Source: a virus
DNA: 20,273 nt
Virus record (IMG/VR): IMGVR_UViG_3300007735_000448
Location: 1 to 20,273 of that record
Strand: one strand, 5' to 3'
Position 1 is the stretch's first letter. Each line of letters starts with the position of its first letter. Shown here in pieces: positions 1 to 8,061 of this stretch. The position numbers were made by a program, and so were the translations under genes. The notes below the pieces were generated by a model. That model did not search any database. It was not told the origin of the DNA and saw nothing but the letters and a program-made list of their open reading frames with translations.

Positions 1-205
1 TGTCATAACTTATTGCAGAACCCTCGTTTTTCACAGGGGCTGCGCTAAATCCTGACAGCTTGGTTTCTTCCTCGAAAGAACGCTCGGAAGTCTCTGTTTC
101 GTAGATTTCCTTGTGCTCTTCGCCATATTTTGCATACTCCAGGCCAAACAGGGCGTTAAGGCCGGGGAGCAGCTCTTTCAATAGTTGTGCGCGTGAAATA
201 GCCAT
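1..205 (-). CDS. Major capsid protein, N-terminal part (cut by window edge)
   Basis: The first 68 codons of a minus-strand gene are visible; the rest lies beyond the left edge. The protein begins MAISRAQLLKELLPGLNALF and continues with an acidic stretch around residues 28-50 (EEHKEIYETETSERSFEEE). This N-terminus resembles major capsid proteins I recall from uncultured aquatic tailed phages; the position at the end of a terminase-portal-scaffold series fits the same role. The ATG is preceded by AAGGGGAA, a usable ribosome binding site, and lies 11 bp after the stop of the upstream gene, so the two are probably co-transcribed. The assignment rests on family memory and gene order. A capsid-associated maturation protein is the main alternative. 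Confidence 0.72.
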   Translation of the reverse strand, partial: MAISRAQLLKELLPGLNALFGLEYAKYGEEHKEIYETETSERSFEEETKLSGFSAAPVKNEGSAISYD

Positions 206-216
206 TTAGTTTCCCC

Positions 217-876
217 TTACAGTCCGGTCGGGTTGTAATAGGCATGACCACCATCCACGACAGATCCTGTTACGTTCGGTGCATTGAACTTAACGATAGC
301 TTCTGGGTAATAAATCGTGCCATTGTAGTCAAACGCCGTATCCGGCACCAAGTCAACAATTCGCAAAGGCAAAGTTGCCGTTACAGCAGCGGAACTCAAC
401 AAAATAGCCTGTTGTGAATCGCCAGATGTGGTATTGAGGGTATTAGCCACCAAAGCCACGTTATTGTTGATATTGGTGTAGGTTAGGCCCGTGGTCGTTG
501 AAACAACCGTTGTACCTGTCACTACAGCAACTTGGAACAACTGATCAGGATCTTCGCAAACATAAGCATAGATAAAGGTGTTTGCCTTTACCGAAGTGCC
601 GCTAGTCCACGATTGTGACCAAGTTGGTTGACCTGTAACAGAAGAAACAAACTGACAGCCCAAGAACACACCAGCAAAGCCAGTAGCGGGGCCAGTCGTT
701 GTTTCCGTGGTTACTGCAATGGTGCCGTCGTTAACAAACTTGACAGGGTCACCGAAACCAATGCTAGAAGCACCGGATGCGATACGACGCTGACGAGTTG
801 CTCCGGCGAACACCTGACCACCGATCAAATTGATCGGCTTTAGCCCGTAGGGGGCTGAAACAGTCGGGTAAGCCAT
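217..876 (-). CDS. Beta-rich virion protein, probably capsid decoration or minor head protein
   Basis: A 219-aa protein rich in Thr, Ser, Val, Gly and Asn, with no Cys-rich site, no coiled coil and no hydrophobic membrane segment. It contains alternating beta-type stretches (for example around residues 110-160, where TTVVSTTTGL and NNNVALVANT occur). It opens MAYPTVSAPYGLKPINLIGG, an N-terminus I associate with small structural proteins encoded beside the major capsid gene in aquatic phages. The start is supported by GGAG about 11 nt upstream. It sits between an unknown head-cassette gene and the capsid gene, which suggests a capsid surface or cement protein. That role is inferred; the structural nature is more secure than the exact location in the virion. 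Confidence 0.6.
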   Translation of the reverse strand: MAYPTVSAPYGLKPINLIGGQVFAGATRQRRIASGASSIGFGDPVKFVNDGTIAVTTETTTGPATGFAGVFLGCQFVSSVTGQPTWSQSWTSGTSVKANTFIYAYVCEDPDQLFQVAVVTGTTVVSTTTGLTYTNINNNVALVANTLNTTSGDSQQAILLSSAAVTATLPLRIVDLVPDTAFDYNGTIYYPEAIVKFNAPNVTGSVVDGGHAYYNPTGL

Positions 877-889
877 TTTGGATTAACTC

Positions 890-1366
890 CTACGATTGTT
901 GATTACCGCGCCCAAATGAAACCGTGGTTTTGCGCTCTGAAAACAGAGGCATCCTTGGGTCATTCTCGCGCATGAAGTGATTGTCAACAGATCGGATTTG
1001 AGCTTCGGCTTGCTGTTGATAATAAGCATTCCGTTGATCAACCATCTCTGTTGGCGTTTTGCACAGTAACAACCCACCCACCACGACATTATCTTTAAAA
1101 CGAGCATTGTCATTATCAAGATACATCGAGATTTCGGGATGGTCTTCTGCGCGAACAGGCTCCCAACCTTCACGGATTTTGGATGACACATTGCGTGGAT
1201 CAGCTTGACCCAACGTACTGACACGAATCCAGCGATAGGTATATCCAGCTTCAGGTGTGGGGTCAGGCAGCAGCGTGGGCGGTGCCCAGCTACGAGGACG
1301 CTCATCTTTAGCGCGTGTACCTAATTCGCGGTTTAAGCGATTTTCAACTGTTTTAGTATCAGCCAT
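890..1366 (-). CDS. Conserved-type head-module protein of unknown function
   Basis: A 158-aa soluble, charged protein with no motif I recognise. It has an Arg- and Pro-rich N-terminal third (ERPRSWAPPTLLPDPTPEAG around residues 22-41), a central part containing YRWIRVSTLGQADPRNVSSK, and a polar C-terminus ending in Gly-Asn-Gln-Gln-Ser. The ATG overlaps the last codons of the scaffold-like gene by 8 nt, and AAGGAA in the end of that gene serves as ribosome binding site, so the two are translationally coupled. Its place between scaffold and capsid genes points to a role in procapsid assembly or stabilisation, but the sequence does not show which. An overlapping ORF in another frame of the same strand (883-1305) is a shadow. 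Confidence 0.65.
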   Translation of the reverse strand: MADTKTVENRLNRELGTRAKDERPRSWAPPTLLPDPTPEAGYTYRWIRVSTLGQADPRNVSSKIREGWEPVRAEDHPEISMYLDNDNARFKDNVVVGGLLLCKTPTEMVDQRNAYYQQQAEAQIRSVDNHFMRENDPRMPLFSERKTTVSFGRGNQQS

Positions 1367-2300
1367 TTGTCATTCCTTCCGCCACTTTTCGGGCATATGC
1401 TTCAAGAGGGATACGTAACTTCTTAGCTAGTGCAACCTGAGTCTGCGTCAACGTGATTTTCTTGGGTGCAACGTTTCTGCTAGCCGGGGCTACAACATTA
1501 CTGCTCGTCCGTTTCGGTTTTTCCTCCTGCTTCTCTACACCATCAGAAAAGTTTTCGGGGAATACCTGCCGTAATCTACCGTTGAGCCGTTCATAATAAT
1601 CATCTGAAGTCGGATCAACGCCATTTTTGACCAATTTTTCATGCAGCCCCAGAGCAAAGCTGGTCATTTCCTCATCGGTTCCAAACCACTGATTTTGGCG
1701 TTGCCACGCAAGTGCTTTAGAATCTACTTGAGGCGCTGGGGCGAGTTGTGGTTGCATATTTACAGGAACTTCACGTTCTTGTAAAGGGGTGGGTTTAAAA
1801 TTACTAACCCTGTCAAGCTTTAATTTTGCTGCGGTTAATTCTTCTTGAGCCGCAACAATTTGATCTGCATCGCCAGCATCATAAGCTTCTTTATATTTCT
1901 TGCGAGCTTTATCTAACTCAAGCTCTACAGCCTGTTTAACAGAACCAACCAAAAGAGTTTCATTAGTGCCAAGATTCTTTTGAAGCCGTTTATTCTCTTC
2001 AATAATCTGTTGGGCAAACTTCAACGCCTCTTCACGTTCCCGTAAAGCTGCCTCTTTAGCACGACGTTCATCGTGGTATCCGTGCGACAACTTCTTGATT
2101 CGCTTCTGAACACCTTCATCGTACTTAGATAGCTCATCGTCAGTTACTTCATTGACAGGCTCTTCAAGCGGTTTACGCCCTTTATCTTGCGGGGGCGTGT
2201 CATCTACAACCTCTATTTCAAACTCAACGTCGTCTTTAGCCTTCTTTTCAGGCTCGCGTTCGTCTGGGAATTTATATTCCACCTTTTCAAAATCTGCCAT
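1359..2300 (-). CDS. Capsid scaffolding-like protein
   Basis: A 313-aa, highly charged protein with the composition of a phage scaffold. It has an acidic N-terminal 70 residues (VEFEIEVVDDTPPQDKGRK), a long helical and probably coiled-coil middle at about 65-165 (REREEALKFAQQIIEENKRL and a heptad-like stretch with KARKKYKEAYDAGDADQIVA), a Pro/Gln-rich linker near 170-190, and a basic C-terminal tail with KRTSSNVVAPASRNVAPKKI. Scaffolds of tailed phages usually end in a basic capsid-binding helix, which fits. No protease motif is evident. The ribosome binding site is GAGGTGAT, 6 nt before ATG, right after the GroES-like gene. It lies in the usual place between portal and capsid genes. Confidence 0.72.
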   Translation of the reverse strand: MADFEKVEYKFPDEREPEKKAKDDVEFEIEVVDDTPPQDKGRKPLEEPVNEVTDDELSKYDEGVQKRIKKLSHGYHDERRAKEAALREREEALKFAQQIIEENKRLQKNLGTNETLLVGSVKQAVELELDKARKKYKEAYDAGDADQIVAAQEELTAAKLKLDRVSNFKPTPLQEREVPVNMQPQLAPAPQVDSKALAWQRQNQWFGTDEEMTSFALGLHEKLVKNGVDPTSDDYYERLNGRLRQVFPENFSDGVEKQEEKPKRTSSNVVAPASRNVAPKKITLTQTQVALAKKLRIPLEAYARKVAEGMTNG

Positions 2301-2308
2301 ATATCACC

Positions 2309-2686
2309 TCACGCACGTTGAATGCCACGGGGGTCTTCCACCACAGCTTCAACGGAATCATCGTTAATAATCCGAAACTCGCGGTCGTGAATCTTGATGC
2401 GAGTGCCGGTGTTGGCACGGGTAATAATAAAATCCCCTGGTTTACACCACGGTCCCGTGGGGAATCGGTTCTGGTCGGCATATGCCATATCACCAAGTGC
2501 TACAACGAAGAGCACGTTACTCAGTAACTCTTCAAACTTGACGGTAGCGTCTGCCTTAATAATCCCACTATCAAACTTATTCTCGATGTTAGGTAAGGTA
2601 CAAAGAATCTTATACCCTTTAACAATCGGCAATTGCTTGGCTTTTTGCTGAACATCTTCAATCACAGCTTGAGCTGCATCAGTCAT
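2309..2686 (-). CDS. GroES-like (Cpn10-fold) co-chaperonin
   Basis: With the start at 2686 the protein has 125 aa. The longer frame opens 17 codons upstream, but the ATG at 2686 has GAGGAA 8 nt before it and overlaps the previous stop by only 8 nt. Residues 22-119 follow the Cpn10 pattern: VKGYKILC (first strand), a variable loop with SGIIKAD at 40-46 that could be the GroEL-binding mobile loop, VLFVVALGDMAYAD, then GPWCKPGDFIITRANTGTRI and a C-terminal FRIINDDSVEAVVEDP. Phage co-chaperonins (T4 gp31 is the known case) partner with host GroEL to fold the capsid protein. Its place inside the head cassette fits that role. No GroEL gene is present in the window, so host GroEL would be required. 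Confidence 0.72.
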   Translation of the reverse strand: MTDAAQAVIEDVQQKAKQLPIVKGYKILCTLPNIENKFDSGIIKADATVKFEELLSNVLFVVALGDMAYADQNRFPTGPWCKPGDFIITRANTGTRIKIHDREFRIINDDSVEAVVEDPRGIQRA

Positions 2687-2882
2687 TTTCAAATTCCTCA
2701 TATCGTTGCACAAGGTCTTGTACTTCCATCCTTGCACGGCGCAGACCTTGGATTACGCCGCACAAATTCTTATATTCAGCAAAGTCTTTACAGTTCCCTT
2801 CAGCCATTGCGTCACTTACTTCCCGCTCTCGTTCTTTGAGTTTGTTAAATAAGTGATCTAGCATTTGCCGCTCATGAGCCAT
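2679..2882 (-). CDS. Small coiled-coil protein of the head module
   Basis: A 67-aa, strongly charged and almost wholly helical protein (MLDHLFNKLKEREREVSDAM, then NLCGVIQGLRRARMEVQDLV). Its ATG overlaps the portal stop codon by one base (TAATG), so its translation is coupled to the portal gene, and its end overlaps the GroES-like gene. I know small proteins of this shape between portal and scaffold genes in many aquatic phages, but I cannot give a function. A portal-associated assembly factor or regulator of the portal/scaffold interaction would fit the position; this is inference. Two cysteines (CKDF and LCGV) show no metal-binding spacing. Confidence 0.65.
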   Translation of the reverse strand: MAHERQMLDHLFNKLKEREREVSDAMAEGNCKDFAEYKNLCGVIQGLRRARMEVQDLVQRYEEFEND

Positions 2883-5263
2883 TAACCACCTCGTTTCATC
2901 ACAGATTTAAGGATGTCAGCTTGGATCTTTTTATCCTCGCGCTTATCTTGGCTTTGCAGTCGGATGTTTTCCTTCTGAGCCTCAAGAGCGATCCGCTCAC
3001 GCTCGTTCTGTAGCCTACCCTGAGCCAGCGCAACGTCAGCTTGATCCTTAGCAGCTTTGCGTTGCTGCTCCATACCTTTGATCTGAAGCTCTTGCTGTTG
3101 CATCTGAACCAGCGGATCTGCTGCCATCTGTTGGGACTGTTGCTGTGCAGCTTGAGCTTGATGGATCTGGAGCACTTGTTGAGCTGCTTCTGCTACGTAC
3201 TTAGCCATAGCTAATTCTTCAGCTTCAGATATGTTTTGCTCTGGCCCAGGCAACGGTGCACCAACGCGCTGTTCAATTTCTTGACGGTATTGATAGCCTA
3301 AATGTTCAGCAACGTGAGCCATCATTGCAGCCTGCATCTGCTGCGCCATAGGGCTTTGCCCAACCATCTGTGCAATCTTGGGATCTTGTATAAACGACAT
3401 ATGTGTTGTGATATGCGCTTGATGATCCTGATAAATAAACGCCTTGAGCGGCACACCTTTAAGCGAGTTCATATTCTCAGTCACCGGATCTTTAGGCTTC
3501 TGATCATCAGGCAGTGGTACAAGTTTGTCAGCGTTAGGAATACCCAACACATCCAACATCTGCCTATGCAGACGCGGTAAGTCGTAGAGTTGAGGAGCAC
3601 CCTGAGCCAACTGCAACGCAGCTTGATACTGCACAACCCGCTGAGCCATTGTCGAGGCGTTGGGGTCAGACACAGGAATAACTTCGACAATGTCGTAGTC
3701 CTCAGCCTTAACCTGTGGTGTGCCATCCTGCGGCACATAGCTGTAATCAGGTGAGGTGTACTCCCTGATAATTTCTTTTAAGAGTTTGAACTCTTCTTTC
3801 ATCGCCGCATGGATGCGAGCCTGTACAGCACCCATCGTTTTTAACTGCCGCTCAAGCAATGCCAACGTCGTACCCACCGGAGCCTGACTCGACATATCGC
3901 TGATCTTCATATCAGCCATACCACTGAGCCTTCGCGCTTCTTCGGTGATTTGGTTTAGTAAGGCGAGGAGAACCTGACTGGGTTCTTTGTAAGGCAACGG
4001 CAGAATGTTGTCTCTGATCGCACCCCCCGGCACGTCCACATCTCGCCATTCACCCGGAGCGATGGGCGTGTCATCACCTTTAATCCGCAGACCACGAGCC
4101 TTTAACCCACCGGGAAGATTAGATAGCGAACCTGCATCCACCAACTGACGGATCAGCATAGTGCCTGCCGTGGCGTAGCCACCGATAATGTGGATCAACC
4201 CGAAGCCATAAGCACCAAAGCCGGGGATGTACATATAGTGTACAAAGTGCTGACGCGCACGTTTCTGGGGGTCGTCTTCTTTATAATTCCTGCGGATAGC
4301 GAGGATTTTATTAGTGTTCTTGTCGATAGTGATGACGTAGGGCAGTGGCAGTTCTTCCTCATACCCCGGCAAGTCATACTCGATATGCACCTCGCATATC
4401 TGATACCGATCATCTTTAGTCGGCTCTTGACCTTCTTTCTGCGCCTTGGCTTTCTCAATATCGGTCTGACTGGCGTAAGGCTCACCAAGATCAACATCCC
4501 GATAGAACCCGTTTACCTGTAGTCTTTTAATGTCGTTCTTAGTCTTACGCATGATGTGCGTAAGGCGGTCTGTACGTCTAATGTTTGTTACACCATAAGG
4601 GAGGATGACATCCTCGGCAGGTACATAGAACGAAACTTGGCGTTCTAACGATGGGTCGTAGTAGACCTTCTTAAATGACGAACCTGCTAGCGCCACACCC
4701 CACAACGCACGCTCGTGCTCTGACCGATACTCAGGCATTTTGTCAGTTAGCTGATAGTTCATATCAGCCTTCACGCGCTTACCTGCTTCCTCAATCTCAG
4801 GGGTAAACTGACCAATAATCTGTGTCTTTACAGGCCCACCTGCCGGGAATGTCTCCATGATGGACTCACTTTGGAAGCGAATCGCTGCTTCAGTTAGCAG
4901 TGTTGAGAACACCCCGCAAGCACCATCCCAAGGCTCAGTAACTTCATCATATTTAAGGCCCAATACATCCAAGCCCTTAACATAAGTATCAACCCAGTCC
5001 TTACGCGAAGTAATGTCTGCTTCAACCATCTCCATCACATCGCTAGCAACTTTCTGTAAGTCACCTTCTTTCATGAACTCGGCTAGATTAGAGTCAAACT
5101 CTTCTTCCTCGTTTTCATCCCCCGGCTCAATCTCAAGCTCAAGCCCACCTACACCAATCGTTACGGATTCAGGGTCTTCGATCTCAATCTCAATAGGAGC
5201 TTCTTCAAGCGCCAAGGCTTCAAGTCCTTCAGGCATCTCGTACAGTGCTTTATCAATAGCCAT
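2882..5263 (-). CDS. Portal protein
   Basis: A 793-aa protein located directly after the large terminase gene, the usual place of the portal. It starts with an acidic stretch (about residues 20-60), then the helical region EADITSRKDWVDTYVKGLDV and EPWDGACGVFSTLLTEAAIR (110-130), which I recognise from long portal proteins of podovirus-like aquatic phages. The centre carries a stem/wing type region (NLPGGLKARGLRIKGDD), and the C-terminal 200 residues are Gln- and Ala-rich helix (AQQQSQQMAADPLVQMQQQE). The length and the Gln-rich tail fit portals with an extended C-terminal helical barrel. Twelve subunits form the DNA entry ring and bind terminase during packaging. The ribosome binding site is AGGA, 9 nt upstream of ATG. 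Confidence 0.85.
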   Translation of the reverse strand: MAIDKALYEMPEGLEALALEEAPIEIEIEDPESVTIGVGGLELEIEPGDENEEEEFDSNLAEFMKEGDLQKVASDVMEMVEADITSRKDWVDTYVKGLDVLGLKYDEVTEPWDGACGVFSTLLTEAAIRFQSESIMETFPAGGPVKTQIIGQFTPEIEEAGKRVKADMNYQLTDKMPEYRSEHERALWGVALAGSSFKKVYYDPSLERQVSFYVPAEDVILPYGVTNIRRTDRLTHIMRKTKNDIKRLQVNGFYRDVDLGEPYASQTDIEKAKAQKEGQEPTKDDRYQICEVHIEYDLPGYEEELPLPYVITIDKNTNKILAIRRNYKEDDPQKRARQHFVHYMYIPGFGAYGFGLIHIIGGYATAGTMLIRQLVDAGSLSNLPGGLKARGLRIKGDDTPIAPGEWRDVDVPGGAIRDNILPLPYKEPSQVLLALLNQITEEARRLSGMADMKISDMSSQAPVGTTLALLERQLKTMGAVQARIHAAMKEEFKLLKEIIREYTSPDYSYVPQDGTPQVKAEDYDIVEVIPVSDPNASTMAQRVVQYQAALQLAQGAPQLYDLPRLHRQMLDVLGIPNADKLVPLPDDQKPKDPVTENMNSLKGVPLKAFIYQDHQAHITTHMSFIQDPKIAQMVGQSPMAQQMQAAMMAHVAEHLGYQYRQEIEQRVGAPLPGPEQNISEAEELAMAKYVAEAAQQVLQIHQAQAAQQQSQQMAADPLVQMQQQELQIKGMEQQRKAAKDQADVALAQGRLQNERERIALEAQKENIRLQSQDKREDKKIQADILKSVMKRGG

Positions 5264-5272
5264 GATTCATTC

Positions 5273-6811
5273 CTAACTTAAGTAGTACCCACGCTTAGCG
5301 CCACGGAACCCACGGAAGTATTGCAACTCATCGGGTTCATCTGTTGGAAGGCGCAAAAATCCGCCATTCCTAAACCTTGCTAATGCTAGCGTAGTTGCAT
5401 CCACATAGTCATCATGCTCGCCTGCGGGGAAAGCTGCAATCTCATCAATAAGTTCTTCTGCCCATCGAGTGTTTGGCACCCACACACGTCCCGACTGAAT
5501 GATGTCAGACACCGAATTGAGTCGAGTTATCTTGTCGTTGCCCTTACTAGGGGTGAACTCTGACACCGGCACACCCATACGACGTAGCTCTTGATAGAGC
5601 GAGATACCTGATACCTTCTTTTCCACGATTAATGCGTCAGGTTCATACTCTTTATGCAGTTCTAACACCTTCTTCTTTAATTCATAGAACTCAAGTCGTG
5701 CTTTATAGGCATCTAAGAGGATGATGTTTGTCTCACCTTCCTCAGTTGTCCAGACACCCCACGTCGTACACGCAGAAAAGTCCGAACGATTAGTCGTTTC
5801 GTACGCCGTATCCCACGACTGAATAATAAAATCGCATCTTGGAGGGTCATCTTTTTCCCATACCTTCCACCATTCGCGCTTAACGATGGCACCTTCTTCA
5901 GAAGTCGGCTGTTGCTGGTACTGAGCCTGCCATTTTGAGTTAGGAAGCTCCTCTTTTAGTGCAGAAAGCTCATCTAACGACCAAAATTCAGGCCAAAGTG
6001 GGTTTCCAGAGGGCAAAATAGCAGGAAATTCGATCACTTCCCACTCATCACCCCCTCTTTGCAGCGAATTTTTGATAACTTGACCCGTTAAATCCCTCAA
6101 ACCCCACCGAGTCATCACAATGACGATGGCTCCCCCCGGTTGCAGACGCTGCCGTGGGCCTGATGTGTACCACTCATAAACCTTATCGTAGATTTCTGGG
6201 TTGACTGCTGCCAGCGCAGCCTCTTGTTCTGAGTGTGGGTCGTCAATAATCAACAGGTCTGCACCCTTACCTGTCACTGCACCACCTACGCCAATAGCAA
6301 AATACTCACCACCTTTGTTTGTATTCCATCGACCAGCAGCTTTTGAATCGGCTTGCAGTCCTACACCGGGGAAAATATCTTTATAAACATCCTGGTCAAC
6401 AAGATTTCGCACTTTTCTACCAAACCCAACTGATAACTCTGCTGTGTGCGCGGTTTGAATTACTTTTTTATGAGGGAACTTTCCCAAGAACCAAGCAGGT
6501 AATAAATAAGACGCGAACTCGGATTTGGTGTGGCGGGGTGGCATGTTGATTATTAACCGTTTAACTTCCCCCCTAGCGACTCTTTCAAAAGCCGCAGCCA
6601 TTCGCACATGATGTCTACCATCCACAAATGTAGGCCAAACCCGTTTTACAAACTTAATAAACCGATCCTTACATACTTCCTGACTTTTTAGTTTCTCAAG
6701 TTTTTGTAATCGCAGATTTAAATCACGCAAATCACTTTCAGACAATCCTGAAATATTATTTAACAATGCAGATAAACTTGCATTATCTTGTGTGGGCTGT
6801 GAATTAATCAT
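5273..6811 (-). CDS. terL: Terminase large subunit (packaging ATPase and nuclease)
   Basis: A 512-aa packaging motor protein. The ATPase half shows a Walker A-like motif at residues 91-98 (PPRHTKSE), a Walker B at 186-192 (LLIIDDP), and a motif III-type VMTRWG at 232-237. The nuclease half has the RNase H-like acidic residues: SWDTAYE with Asp334, DALIVEKK with Glu397, and AGEHDDYVDATTLAL with Asp467, Asp468 and Asp471. It is full length for the family. It drives DNA into the procapsid through the portal and cuts the concatemer. Its start overlaps the small terminase gene by 8 nt, and the portal follows 9 bp after its stop. All catalytic residues expected by eye are present. Confidence 0.95.
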   Translation of the reverse strand: MINSQPTQDNASLSALLNNISGLSESDLRDLNLRLQKLEKLKSQEVCKDRFIKFVKRVWPTFVDGRHHVRMAAAFERVARGEVKRLIINMPPRHTKSEFASYLLPAWFLGKFPHKKVIQTAHTAELSVGFGRKVRNLVDQDVYKDIFPGVGLQADSKAAGRWNTNKGGEYFAIGVGGAVTGKGADLLIIDDPHSEQEAALAAVNPEIYDKVYEWYTSGPRQRLQPGGAIVIVMTRWGLRDLTGQVIKNSLQRGGDEWEVIEFPAILPSGNPLWPEFWSLDELSALKEELPNSKWQAQYQQQPTSEEGAIVKREWWKVWEKDDPPRCDFIIQSWDTAYETTNRSDFSACTTWGVWTTEEGETNIILLDAYKARLEFYELKKKVLELHKEYEPDALIVEKKVSGISLYQELRRMGVPVSEFTPSKGNDKITRLNSVSDIIQSGRVWVPNTRWAEELIDEIAAFPAGEHDDYVDATTLALARFRNGGFLRLPTDEPDELQYFRGFRGAKRGYYLS

Positions 6812-7424
6812 CGACAGGTTCAGTTATTAATTCAGCATCTAATTCTTTTAATGGGTTTGGTGTAGCTACCCCCAGCTCTTCATCTAAACTTTTTATTGGA
6901 ACTATATCTACGTCAGTAGCGCCACCTACTAATAAGCGTTTAATACGTTCTTTAATCTCTGCTTCTAAGTCAGCAGAATTTTTATGGGTGACGGTTATCT
7001 CGCTGCGCTCGGTAAATACACCAATGTCGCTGTGTTTACCTAATAACTCTAAAGCTTTTATTTCTATTTTAGTATCGCCACAGGTTGCAAGCTCTACAAG
7101 CTTAGCAGTAATAAACTGCCGCGCCTGCACAATATCTGCAAACACTGGAGAGTCGTACTTAGCAATAATCGTTCGTAGGGTTGCAGCAACCCCGCCATTC
7201 ATAAGTTCTTTTTTAGCTTTACGCGCAGGTAACCCTTTACCCGCCTGTCTAAATAACTCTTCGGCTTTGGCAGCGTCGTCGGGGTCCATCTCCAGAGGCA
7301 TCCCCAACTGATTTAGTAGGAGAGCCGTATCGCCTGCAACAACCATCTTTTCTTTTATGTGCTCAGGTTCCTCTGCGGAGAGGTCAAACGGCACGGGTTT
7401 GTCTTTAGTTGGTTCTACGTTCAT
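6804..7424 (-). CDS. terS: Terminase small subunit
   Basis: A 206-aa protein directly upstream of and overlapping the large terminase gene. The C-terminal half has the usual pattern KIEIKALELLGKHSDIGVFT followed by EITVTHKNSADLEAEIKERI, known from small terminases (helical oligomerisation region and C-terminal segment that contacts the large subunit). The N-terminal part (ARKAKKELMNGGVAATLRTI) probably holds the helical DNA-binding region. It recognises the packaging site and regulates the motor. It is the first gene of the leftward late operon. No convincing Shine-Dalgarno sequence precedes the ATG (the upstream bases read TTATTCCCGCG), which is unlike its neighbours. A weak -10/-35 pair may lie 30-70 bp upstream on this strand. 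Confidence 0.82.
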   Translation of the reverse strand: MNVEPTKDKPVPFDLSAEEPEHIKEKMVVAGDTALLLNQLGMPLEMDPDDAAKAEELFRQAGKGLPARKAKKELMNGGVAATLRTIIAKYDSPVFADIVQARQFITAKLVELATCGDTKIEIKALELLGKHSDIGVFTERSEITVTHKNSADLEAEIKERIKRLLVGGATDVDIVPIKSLDEELGVATPNPLKELDAELITEPVDD

Positions 7425-7729
7425 CGCGGGAATAAGGGCACCGAGATTGAGATAACTACTGACTCTATATGTAAATAATAATTTTGTAAAGCAAAAGGGG
7501 GTTGGGACTCCTGACGGGGGGTGTTTCTATATTGAGGGGTGGGGGTCAAATTGTGGAAATTTTTATGGGGGGGGGGGGTGTTTTTAAAACAGATTATTGG
7601 ATACGTGGAACAGTATGTACGGGCGCGGCGGTGCGTCAAGTCTAGGTTTGGGGTGGTAGGGGCGTGGTGGGGTTGCTGATAACAGAATTACAGTATACGG
7701 ATTCTGCTCAAATTGTGGTGCGATTTGTG
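7425..7729. other. Gene-free divergent region next to the terminase genes, rich in G-runs
   Basis: About 300 bp between the leftward terminase operon and the structured region. No convincing gene is seen on either strand. The first 70 bp are AT-rich and may hold the late promoter for the minus strand (TTTACA and TATAGA on that strand, spacer only 15 nt, so weak). The rest of the plus strand is very G-rich: runs of 5, 3, 6, 4, 5 and 12 G between 7497 and 7578, and further G clusters near 7630-7672. Being next to the small terminase gene, a packaging-initiation site is possible but not shown. Confidence 0.5.
7497..7578 (+). repeat. Cluster of G-runs including a G12 homopolymer
   Basis: The plus strand has G5 at 7497-7501, G3 at 7504-7506, G6 at 7516-7521, G4 at 7536-7539, G5 at 7541-7545 and G12 at 7567-7578. 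Four or more runs of at least three G separated by loops fit an intramolecular G-quadruplex, though one loop is 14 nt. The G12 tract is a classic slippage site; its length may vary between individual phages or be a sequencing uncertainty. It lies upstream of the terS start, on the template strand for terS transcription. Confidence 0.6.
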
Positions 7730-8061
7730 ATAAGCTTGCCCCAAGCAGAGCGAAAGCGAAGCGATCAACGGGCTGATCCTACGGGATCAGCAGGAAAGCG
7801 AAAGCTTACCGCAACGGATAGCCTACTGGGTTATCTCAGCGGACTAGCAAAAGTAGCCAACCAACCGATAACCGTTCATTAACAATCTAGAGCGATCAAG
7901 CCGCGAGGCGACTAGTGTGAGCATACCGCTAGGATCCGCTGATGCCATGCGAGAAATGGGCATTGATGCCGCTATCAGGCTAGAGCAGGAAATGATAGCG
8001 AGGTTACCCTTTGCGGGCTCCCGACTAAAGCTTTCGGATCGCATCCGATTGCCCATAAGTT
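7730..8061 (+). ncRNA. Candidate structured RNA or structured 5' leader
   Basis: Several stable RNA hairpins follow one another on the plus strand. Positions 7772-7791 form an 8-bp perfect stem closed by C(UACG)G, a UNCG tetraloop. Positions 7796-7807 form AAGC-GAAA-GCUU, a GNRA tetraloop hairpin. Positions 7817-7835 form a 7-bp stem with one G-U pair, and its 3' arm GGTTATC can pair instead with GATAACC at 7867-7873. Positions 7970-7977 and 7993-8000 form an 8-bp perfect stem, and 8034-8048 a 6-bp stem with a 3-nt loop. TAAGCTT (7732-7738) and AAGCTTA (7802-7808) bracket the first domain. No tRNA, riboswitch or known phage RNA is recognised. It may be the long leader of the gene at 8142 or an independent RNA. 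This is based on pairing by eye only. Confidence 0.4.

Noticed and set aside
883-1305. 140-codon frame on the minus strand
   Set aside because: A shadow of the 158-aa gene in another frame of the same strand, without a ribosome binding site and rich in Cys and Lys.
7421-7639. Minus-strand 72-codon frame in the G-run region
   Set aside because: It is the complement of the G-runs, gives a Pro/Thr-rich odd product, and overlaps the terS start without a ribosome binding site.
7732-7808. tRNA or known phage RNA in the hairpin region
   Set aside because: No cloverleaf, no T-loop sequence and no acceptor stem could be fitted.
7664-7882. Plus-strand frame of 72 codons with a GTG start
   Set aside because: It passes through the UNCG and GNRA hairpins, has no ribosome binding site, and its product is low in hydrophobic core residues. 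RNA structure explains the sequence better.
7844-8056. Minus-strand 70-codon frame
   Set aside because: It is antisense to the structured leader; no ribosome binding site and no domain pattern.
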